A stretch of DNA of 64,000 bases from Chamaea fasciata. Lineage: Eukaryota; Chordata; Aves; Passeriformes; Sylviidae. Location: assembly GCA_029207755.1 (NCBI GenBank), contig JARCOQ010000004.1, positions 37,111,685 to 37,175,684 on the forward strand. The letters are read 5' to 3'. This document shows, in pieces, positions 22,981 to 34,400 of the stretch. The notes below the pieces were generated by a model. It did not search any database, was not told the DNA's origin, and saw only the letters and a program-made list of their open reading frames with translations. Positions within the stretch are counted from its first letter, which is position 1; each line of letters begins with the position of its first letter. Made by a program: the position numbers and the translations under genes.

Positions 22981-25900
22981 TGGGGTGCGTGCAAAGTCGT
23001 CTTGATGTCTGTCAGTTCGAAAGCAAAGAAGACAGCATCAAACCTGGAAAGGGTGTCTTGCGGTCACTTAAGAGATAGAATGTTCTAAGACATTGTAAAG
23101 GCCTGTAAAACAATAGTATCTCCTACTGGCAGAGAAATGCAATGTGGGGTTTCGATTGTGGGTGGTAATTCTTGAAAGACGTTTTGCTTTGCAGAAGATA
23201 TAAGACCTATTGTTAGGGATAATGGATGCCATTTTTAATAACATCTGTTGTGTCAGAACAGAGTTTGCTGGCTTCATAGGAATGAGCCATCAGTGGTGGG
23301 CACATACAGTTTCAGGACTGAATCCGTTTAGTAGACGAGGAAGCAACTCACATTGCCAGGTAGTGGAGCCTGGCTGGAAAAGTCCAGTCCTCTTCAGTGT
23401 TTTGGTAAACCGATTCCTGTTTCTAGGTTTGGGAAGCAGGTTTGTATTTCAGCTAACGAAGCCCCAGTATGTGGCTCCTTACTACGTGCTGGACCCTTGT
23501 TCGTCGATGTAGCAGAAGCGTAATAGGTACACGGTAGTGAGGTTCTTGGTAGGAGTAAGTGATATTTATATAATTTCTTCTGTTTGAGGTTTTTCCATGG
23601 AAGTTTTATTTGTCTTCCAGGACAAGTGTTTGAGCAGGAGGTTGGTAAGAATGACTCTCTGATGTCTCTTCCAAGTGGATTCTCTAATTCGGTTTGGACA
23701 TATCAAAGACCTAGTTAGTAGCCCAGTTACCATTTCCTACTAATGCATTTCCAACCTGTATTTATTTATATTAGCGGTATAATTGTACCCGTAGGCCTTG
23801 GAAACTGGGAATATCTTTCTCAGTCTTGTGCTGAACTGTCGCTTTGGGTTGCTTTTGAATGCTTGTTACAGTAAAAACATAAGAAAAGGATGCGACTCAA
23901 ATTTCCAGTACAGAAATTCAATGAAATGACCTCTGTCTCAAAGAAATAATTAGAAATTTAGGTGAAATTACATATTATGGTACTTAATAAATGGAATTTT
24001 TCTTTGCTCATACAGATATTCCAGTTAACTTGGAAACATCTATATGAATAAGACAGTAATACACTCTCAGATGAGTCCAGATCTCTTTCTTGTCTTCTGA
24101 ACATAAACAGAGATAACTTTGTTGTTTGTAGTTTTTCTGAATTCAGTGAATTATTTTTTCTGCTAGGTCGTTGTAATTTAGCATAAAAGTGTGGAGAACT
24201 AGGTTCAAAGGGGTTTTTTTTAATGATAAAACTTTCAGGAAGATGTTACTGAGCTAAGCTGATATGCTTTATGTAGAGCTTCAGTTTATTTTTTCTCTTG
24301 TTTCTTGTCCTCGATTGTAATTTTAAACCACTGTAGCTATTGCAGTGAACAAGCCCTTCTCAGTTACACGTGAATAAGATATTACCTGGTCAGATTTCCA
24401 GAAAGAGGTTGTAACTGAAGTGCCAGCAATTGCAGCTGTCTCTCATAATGGCTAGTTTTTTCAGCTTTGTGCTACTGTATATTGACACAAGATTTGGGAA
24501 ACTTCAGTATGACTTGACCAGCTGAAATAATTTGTGGTCACAGGATGAATATCTCTTAGTGAATTCTCTCTCTACAGTCATCATGACTGTGCTTAGCAAC
24601 TATACTTCTGTCAGTTTAGACAGAAATCAAATCTAGCAGAATCTCAGAAAAGTCACCATTTTAGTGAAACTTTTATCCTGGAGGAATGGAAAAATATTTT
24701 TAGCTTTCATCAGTCACATGATCATGTTCCCAGCACTTATGAGGAATATCTTGTGAAAAGAATGTAGCTTAGTATCTTGGTGTGGCTGCCAGAACTCTGG
24801 TATGGTCCATCTGAGACTTTTACAGTTCTCTTGAAAACAATGGATTTTGAGGATCCCAGTTCCCACTCCACATCTTGTTATTTCTGTAACCAAACCTTAC
24901 CACTGAATTCAAATTAATTCAATTTAAATTGGATTTGTGAAACAAACTTGGGAGATGGTTGGTTGTTAAATTGTATAGATCCATGTGTTAAGGTACTGAT
25001 TACCTGCTCTGGATGAGTGGCTGATGATGAAATGGTAAGGAGGAAGGAAGAGTCCACTGGAATGTGTTAAATAGAGTAATAATGTGGAACTGGAGCTTAA
25101 AATTTTTTTTGCCTAAAAAATTCTAAAAAACTTGTTCATTAAAATTCTAGAAAACTTTTTCTGTGGTAAGGAACTACGAAGTCTGGTCACTTTCTGTGTG
25201 TGAAAAAGATGAATAATTGTAATTGGAACTGCTCAGAGTGAATTTTTTACATGTGTGTATATTGCTTCTAAATATTTTAAACTTTTGCTTTTTAGAACGA
25301 GTATGCATGAACGAGTGAACAGAACAGAGAGGCAGTTTAAGTCTCTCCCAGCTAACCAACAGAATCTTCTTCCTCAATTTCTTCCTCACCTTGACAAGAT
25401 TCGGAAGTGCATTGATCATAATCAAGAAATACTACAAACCATTGTGAATGACTGTGTTCATATGTTTGAAAATAAGGAATATGGAGAAGATGTATGTTAA
25501 AATGGACTTTTTTCTTGCTCCAAAATTAAATTTTATATGCTTTTGGGATTTTCTACATTTGTTTTTAATACCTCAAACCTCCAACTTTCTTTTCTTTTGC
25601 CTTCCTTGTTTTATCGTTTCTTGTTTGCTCACACTTTTGTCACTCTTGTCTTTCACATTTTGCAAAGCTGATGCTTAATGAAACTGTTTGTTGTTAGTTC
25701 TGTTAGTTACACTTAAGAAAACTAACTGTGAATCTGGCTAATTATTGTTTTCACTCTGGAGTTATAGCTTTACCCTGGTTACATTTTAAAAGGGTTTTTT
25801 TTCTGTTAACTATATAGAATGTAAGTGATATTGTCTGTCTTATTGTAGGTTCTTATATGTTACAACATTGTAAGTTGGTTGGAATTCTAGATTGTAAGTC

Positions 25901-28900
25901 TTTTTAATGTTATTTGTAATCACATTTTACTACTTGACCTACTTCCTATCAAAAAAAAAATGACACCAAGACTTGAAGGAGTGACAGGGATGGAAACAGA
26001 AGTCCTCCTTGGATACAGGCAAGATACAGTAATGAGCAGTTCTAATATAAGCTTCTCACTTTTGCCTTATCAGTATCTAAAGGGATGTTTTTTTCAGGGT
26101 AAGCAGTTCAGCCTCTGCACTGGCTAAGCCCCAGTCCTTTCCTGAATAAGGACTACCAATTGTGCTTTGCTATGTATTGGTTTTTTGATGTGAAAACTGG
26201 ACTTTTGAATGCCAAAGAGAGGCCAACAAACTCAGTTTGTATGGGTTATTAAGGTGGATCTAAGCCTGGGTCCCAGGAGTGAAAGAGAAGTGCTTTGTCA
26301 GCTGATATTCCCAGCAGTTCTTGTAGCATGGCTTTTTTTCTCTTCATAATTTGCTTTCCTTCCCAAGACTCCAGATACTTGGCATGTTTTCCACTAACTT
26401 TTTTTCCTCTCCACTTTATTCAGGGAAGCGGGAAGATTACACCAGCTTCAACGTTTGACATGGATAAATTAAAGTCCACATTGAAACAATTTGTGAGAGA
26501 CTGGAGTGAAGAGGGAAAGTCTGAGAGGGATTCCTGCTACCAGCCAATTATTAGTGAAATTATAAAGAACTTTCCAAAAGAAAGATGGTAATAGTGTCTT
26601 AAAACTTATATTTATGTGGACTTACACTGTTGCACAAATCTGAAACAATTTATGGAGTAATGAAAAGCTTTGTTTCAAACATAGAGAATTTTTTGTGAAC
26701 TCAGTGGAATTTATTTTTCAATCAAGAAAGTTTTTATTTCTAATACAAGATGTTGGAAAAGAGTATAATCATAAGCTTCACAAATAATACCAGGTAAACC
26801 AGTAATAATTTTTATGTTGTTCTGCAGCTGGGTGTAACAGTATCTGTAAACCTCTCAAGTAAGAAACTTCAGAAAGTTAACTTAGTTGTGCTTAGTGAGG
26901 TAAAGCTTGCAGGTCAGTGGATTCTCAGATTGTGTCTGCTGCAGGTGAAAGGAAGGACTCTGTGACAGCAGGAAGTAAGTCTTTGGCTCTTCATTATGGA
27001 AGGAGGAAGACATAACCTCTACTGCAGTTGCACTTAATTGCACTAAGAATTTACTCTGAAACTAGTAAATTCTAACCTTGTTTTCAGACAGCTCTTCTAA
27101 GACAGTTCTTAAAAAAACTTAGTTGCATGTGTGAGGGTAATTTTGTAAGTATTGGCTTGTTAACAGTGCCAAAATAGTCACTGATGTAGGAGTTTTAGGT
27201 AATTTAGGTGGGGTAATTTAGGTGGAAGCATACTGGTAAAGTCGCAGAAAGTCATAGTGCTATAAAAATTCCATGTTTATTGGTTGTCTCAATTAACCAA
27301 CCCAGGCATCCTAAAGTACATTTTAGTTTAAACTTAGTAGTCTTGCAGTGGGAAAATTTGAGAATTTTTATTCATACAGGTAACAGGCCACGACTTAGGT
27401 TTGATGTAGTAGGGTATTATTAGGGTGTTTTTTCTCTCGCTGTAATTGTTAATAATGCCCTTGTGCGAGTTTGAAAAGTCTTTTCCACTAGTCATCGTTC
27501 AGTTTCATTAGTGAAGGCCGTTTGTGGTGGGAGAACATGGAATGTAGACGGTTTCTATTTTGCCTTGAACTGATTTACCTAAAGATACATACACCTTTAA
27601 AAATGTTCTATCTGCGTGTGAACTTTCTCCCAGAGGGTTGCTGAGCACTGGAACAGGCTCTTCAGGGAGTTGATCACAGCACCAAGCCTGTCTGAGTTCT
27701 CGAAGTGTTCAGGCAGTATTTTTAGGCACATGGTGTGACTCTTGGAGTGTCCTGCATAGGGCCAGGAGCTGGACTCTCTTACCCTGACAGGTCTGTTCTA
27801 GCTCAATGTACTCTGTGATTCAGTGATTTTGGAGTGGAGAAGTTGTTTCAGTTTGAAGGGATTGGCAGGGCCTGAACTGACCACGATGAGTTATTCTGCC
27901 TGTTGTTCATAGTGGGAGAGGACTGGCCGTGGACTCTGAAAGAAAACAGCCTGTAGGTCAGCCTCAGAATGCAGCTTGGCCTTGCTTTAGAGTTTCCTTT
28001 TGTAGCACAGAGCACTAAAGTCTCCTGAAAGGATGAAATGGAAGCGCTAGAGAAAAACTGCACTGGGTGAAAGTGAAATGAAAACTACTTTACCTAAATG
28101 TATTTTGTGTTGAAAATGATAAATATTTTAAATTTGAAACTGTCAGTGCCAGTCATCTTTTACTTTGTTAAAGGAATTGCAGTACTCATCAAGTTTGTAA
28201 TACTCAGTGGAATGGTACATTCAGTTTCTAGTTAAAATAATTTGTTGACATTATTAATTCCATGCATCAGAATCATGTGAAAATGGAGTTTAAATTTTTG
28301 GAACTACTAAAGTATGTTTCACTCTGTGCATACACACCTTGTAGTGTTGCAGTTTGCACAGTTGTTGCGTATGGGTTCAGTTGGTATGTAAACAGCAGGA
28401 AAAACAGTGAAGTGTTGTGTATGCTTGCTCTTTGGGAAGTAGAAGTCATACAGGCAATGGTTGAAAGCAGCTGTAAATCAGAATAGTTATTTAGTAGGTC
28501 CTACTTAGCATGTGTTATCATGTGTTTTAGCCTAGTCTTCTGATGAGGCTGTCATCTAAAAATAAAATAAATGGCAAAAACAGTTTCTGCCTCTTTCTGC
28601 TTAGCACCTTAACACAGAATCTGTTAGCAAAGTCAACAAAGCAGTTTTAAGTAAATTCCATGAGATCAGGTCTTCCTGAAGAGGCGATAGATTTCTTGCA
28701 TTATTTAGGTTGGAATTTGTGTTTCAGCTTGCAGGAGCTCTGTAATATTTAAATGTCTTGGATTTCTTGGATTAGAATGAACCTCCTTGCTGTAGGAGAA
28801 AATAGTAAAATGTAGATATGTTTTTATTTCTTTATCAGTGTATTTATTGAAGCATTTTTATTGGGAAGTATCATAAGGGTTTTTTTGATTCCCCTTGTTT

Positions 28901-31423
28901 TCAGTCATCTTGGTTTCCTTTCACTTCTAGTGTTGCTCTTCCTGCTTAAGTGTTGCTCTTCCTGCTTATGTGAAATGATGTAAAGATCATCAGCTTATTG
29001 TCCAAAAGAAATCAATGAAATAATTAACTTTTTTGTTAATTATCATTCCTTGGCCAAAACCAATATACTTAGGTATTTTTTCCAGTTTTGTCATAAACTA
29101 GGCCTCTAGAATGAGCTGTAACTTGAAATTTATCTGTTGTGCTGTGCAGCAGTCAATGTATTTTCCAAGATGCTGACAGAACATCCCAAAAGAAATCACA
29201 AGAGCTTAGTTTCCTTTTGATTTGAAAAACAGCTTATTAGTTCTGAGCCCAAGCTTGACCATACTTCTTGAGTGTGCTCAGTCACATTTATAGTGAAGTT
29301 GAAATTTCTGCTTTATTTGAATTTTATTTGACTTTATATGAAAAACATCTGTCCTTGCAGGTCTTTGTACTTAGCCTAAACTTCGCTTTAAGCATTGGAT
29401 TTAAGAGCAAATATTTTGTCAGTGTTACTGCATCACTGAGTGCTTTGCAAGTCTTTAATGAAAGTATATAAAACTTAACTGCCAAATTTGGAGAATTGCA
29501 CCTCAATTGATTGTGCTGTTTAGCATTTGTCTTTAAAAAAAGTCACTGACAATGTGATTGAAGTGAAATAACAAAATACGGGATACTAAGAATTGGTTTT
29601 GTTTATGATCTAAATTTACAGACCTCATCAACACTAGGAAAGGAGTCCCACAGTGTGTTCCTATGCTGGTATTTCCACTGATCAGAAGCCCTCATCTCAG
29701 TGTGGAATATGTATTTATTAGTTGAACTGCAGTGCTTAGTTTATGCAAATGAGGTTTGTGTTTGATCAGACACACTCATTTTTCTTTTGTTGAGCATGTT
29801 TACCCCTTCAGCACCATTACTTTTTATTACAACACAATAGACATGAAATAAGTCTCCATTTTTATCATGTTTAATTTCCCCTTTTTAAAAATGGTATCTT
29901 TAAAAAAAGTTAAAGTCTTCATTAATATCAATAGTCCTCTAAAGCTGAAAATATATCACACTGAAACATGCAGTGTGATAAGGGCGTGACAGATTTGTTT
30001 CTGCTATTTCTCCAGTCTTGTTTAAGAGACATCTGCAATTTCAGTAGTTGAACTAAATAGTATGGTGCAGCCCTCTTCTCCACTGCTTGGCCAGCAGCTT
30101 TCTCCAAACCTGTCAGATTAATAGACTGATGCTGCTTCCCTTTTGGCCCACAGGTATTCAGTGGGTACTTGTCGGATACTTATTTATGTTCCTAACCCCT
30201 GCTGGGATGTGTGTCTAGAAATCCTGTCCTTGTAGGCTGGTTCAAGACTACTTTGCTTGCCAATCACTTTGGGTTATTGTGTTACCTCAATTGTTGGGTT
30301 TTTTTTTTTGGTTTTTTTTTGTTTTTTTTTTTGTTTTTTTTAAGTTAAGTTTATAACTGCTGAAATCACATAACCACCAGAGAAAAGCTGGTTTTTCTAG
30401 CCTCTTGAAGGATTGTAGCCATTAAAAAAAGCAATTTCTGTGCAATTAAAGATTTTTAGCTATTACAAGGATTCAAAATTCAACATAATGAATTAACAGT
30501 TTGTCACAAACTGTTCATTTTCAAGTCTTGAAAAAGGTGTTAGACAATTTTTTTTTTAATTAGGGGTCACGATCAACAGTCACCACTTACTATGCAGTAA
30601 GTTTGCCACATACCTAATTTCTCGGACTATAAATTCAAAAATATGCTCTTGGAAGGTTAGTGTCAATGTTAGTGGACTGAGATTTGATGATACTGTATTT
30701 CATTAGCTGTGCTCTGTTGCTGAAATGAAGTTGGTGGCCAGGAGCATTCTCCCACAACTGATATGAAGAATAGGGAGAGAAATTAATTTGCTGACAAATT
30801 TCCAGACTTTAATCCCTTAATAAAGGTGCAAACAAAAGTGTAGTTAAGTCTGCACTAGAAAAAGAGGATAGAAGGCTATTTACTAAGAGAGAATTGGGAA
30901 AATCAGTCTAGAAGTACAAAAACTTTATATGTGAATGAAAAGGTTTAAGACGGCTACGGGCAATTTAAAATCAACTGACTTGACTGTTAAAGGCTTTATC
31001 TTGTTTCAGGGTGTGTAAAGGTGCAGGTTTCAAAATGTGAACATACCTGCATAACTATTAGCTACTAAGTGGCTTTAAGAAAAGACCTTTCTTCTAATTA
31101 GTGTGTTTGTTGCCATCTTGAAAGTGGTTTATGGCTTTTCATCCCATTTATTATAGAAGTGTCCACATGGGGGTGCTAAAATCTGTGTAGAGCTAGTCTA
31201 AATATTTCATAAATAAAGTGAAATTGTAAAGAAATTGAGAAATAGATTAGGTTAGACAATCCATTTGGATTAATGGTGTACCATTTTGAATAGGAAGAGC
31301 TGTAAGGTAGAAGCTTTTCTATCTTCTACCAGAAGGCACATTTTCTTTTTCTTTCTTCTGGTTCCCTGTTTTCAGAAATTTCATATTGAGCATGTAGTTT
31401 TCTCCTGAAGTTTTTTTGTTTTG

Positions 31424-31454
<31 letters not shown>

Positions 31455-34400
31455 TTCAGTAGAACTTTGTGCTAGCTTTCTTCTGGTTTCCCTTGTAGAA
31501 GAGAGGTAATAAGAACCGTTGTTTCACAGGAGTGCTCTTAAGTAATAAGGAAGTCTTGATTTCCAGCTTCTTGTTAAGTCAGAAAAAGAGGCTGGATGTA
31601 TAATGGAATGGAAATGAATGATTTTCCATTTCAGAGACTTCACTAACTAGATGATCAAATCAAAACTCAAAAGGCACTGTTAAAACTGCTTTGTTAAATT
31701 GTGTGGCCTTTAGAAAAGAATAGTTCCTTTTGGTTCTGGGTAACAGTATTCAGAAATGTACAGCTTTTGGGATTTAACTCCTTTAATCATCTTCATGCTT
31801 GTGCAGCATCCTTACTCTTTTGAACCGTTTTTGGCATTCTGAATTTTTAAGTAGTCAAAGGTTTTGTGTTTTGGTGACTCATTTGCTTTGGGACTGCTGA
31901 TCATGGCCTCCTTCTGTTGATGTATTTTTTGCCTCTGAAGGTGATACACCAAACAGTGGGGAGGTGTGTGAATATTCATACTCTGGTGTATGAAATTGTG
32001 AACTCTTGAAGTTTATAACTGGAAACTGAAAAATTATTTCTTTTTAGACTAAGTATCTTCAGTTTGGCATGGGAGTGGTTTCTGTTTTATGAGTAAAGGT
32101 TTGATTTCGTTGTGGTGGAAGTGTGATGGTTAGGATATGTGTATGTTGCCTTTTTCTGCCTCAAAGAGGAGCAAATTTTGAGATTCTTAGTTCTATTTGT
32201 TAGTTGCTGCACTTGGGAGAGATTTTTTAGGTATTTTAGTGAACACACTGCTGAATGTTTTCTGGTTGTCTTCAGCTTGATGCCTAGTTATGGGTAGATG
32301 GTTAGAGAGCTGCAATGTACATTGAGTTAGGAAATGTCACTTAGAATAGTTTGGGGAAACCAGTGAGCAGCATATGAAGAACCCACCATTGCTGGAGCAG
32401 TCACTACTTTAAAGTTTTTACATTCTGAGTTCTTCATCAGATTTTGGAGATTTTATGTTTTCGTTTCTTGTCTCAAAATGCTTGGAGTTTTGTTTATTTT
32501 TCTCTTGCAAGGTAACAAAAGAGATGTCTAGAATGCTTTCTGATTATCAATGGGGCTTAAAGAAAAATACATTGTGCTATGTGATAATACTCTTCAATTA
32601 ACTTGAAATTTTTGGCTGGATAACTCTAGAACTTTTAAGGAAAACAGATTGTGTATAGCAGTTATGCTCTGTATTCTGAATTAGGGTTGTATATGTTCTT
32701 TTGAGTAATTTCCGTGAATTATTTTGACTGTACAATTAACCAATCTGATGAGAACAGGCTCAGTTTCCATTTAAAAGTGAAGTCATATGGGAGACATAAC
32801 ATAGTATCTAAGTGTATGGTGGGAAAAATGTTTGGCTGGGCCTCTAAGTTGTGTTAAGGGGTATCAGATAAAGACTTAACTATTATTTTTGTTCTGTTGC
32901 AGGGATTTCTCCAAAGTTAATATCCTGGTACCTGGTGCTGGGCTAGGTAGATTGGCGTGGGAAATAGCTATGCTCGGTTATGCTTGCCAAGGAAATGAAT
33001 GGAGCCTCTTTATGCTCTTTTCTTCTAACTTTGTACTCAACAGGTATACAGCTTATGTTTTACTTGCTGAATAAATCTTAGAGAGGCAAAATTATAAATT
33101 ACAAAAGTCTGAATATTATATATGTCTCACAAGAATAGATTTATAAGTCATAGTACAAGCCACACATACTCACTTTTTAGAGTGCTTTAAGGGAAAAGGT
33201 CTTAGGGATAAACAGGGAAGGAAGTATTGTATCTGGGTCATTAAAATTAAAGGAAACACGGCTTTCAAGTTAAGTTTTGAGATTTAAAATCTCTAAATTC
33301 TACAACAGACTTTCTGCAAATTTTTGATTAGGTTTAATGATTTATTTCACATTATGTCACCTGTTTCTGTAAAATGGACGCCTATCTTACTGTTACTGAA
33401 TATGGACTAGTAAATATGACCTAAAAATGGTATTTAGTGGTGGTGATTATTAACAGGATATCTGTTAAAAAAAAAAGTATCACGTTCCATACTAAAATTT
33501 TAACATGAAAAACAATCACTGAAGTGTGCTAAGCAAGAGGCTAAGAGTTAATAGTTCCACAATCATGCTCCAAAAATAAATGTAAATGTAGTAAATTTCA
33601 CGTTACAGGCTTTACTTAAAATTTCTGTATTTGATATTCTGCTACTTGCATTGGAATTACTGTTTTCAAAATGACCTTGTTAAGGTTTTACTTAAAATTT
33701 CTGTATTTGATATTCTACTATTTGCATTGGAATTACTGTTTTCAAAACGACCTTGTTAGAGAAGAAAACAGGCAGCACATGCAACTGTTCTTTTAAGAAA
33801 GAGAGTGGGAAGGCTACAGGTGGGCAAGTATTGAAAGAAGTCTGGAGTGTGTTATTTTTGAGGGTGGTTAGTGCCAAGTTCACAGAGCAGAATTTGACAG
33901 TTCTTCAGTTTGAAATGATACACCTTTGTTGAAAATACCTAAACTCTTGGCCCTTTTTTCTGTATTACCATATTGTTTTGGAGACTGTTTTATAGACTGA
34001 TTGTCCACAGTGCACTGTGATGCTCTTGCATCTCATACAGCTTACTGTTCAAAAACAAGGGGAAAACACTGCATGATGCCCACTGCATATCTGCATATAG
34101 CAGTAGTGCTCCGTGTGATAATAGATGTTTACTGGAACTTAATTTATTCTTTTTTTTTTTCTATTCTCAAGTGACTCATTTGGTGGTGAAATCGTTTATC
34201 AATTGTTCTGATTGATGCCTTTTAGCTACTAAAAGGAAGCCATATTCCTGTCATGCTTTGGAACTTCAAAGCAGCATAAAAGCATTCATTTCTCATATTT
34301 TGGAGAACTGGTCAGGTGTCAGAGGTTAGTTAGCTTCACCCCTACCCTCTGATGACATGCTTCCTTAAATAAAAAGTCTTCACCCATTTGTGAGATAATT

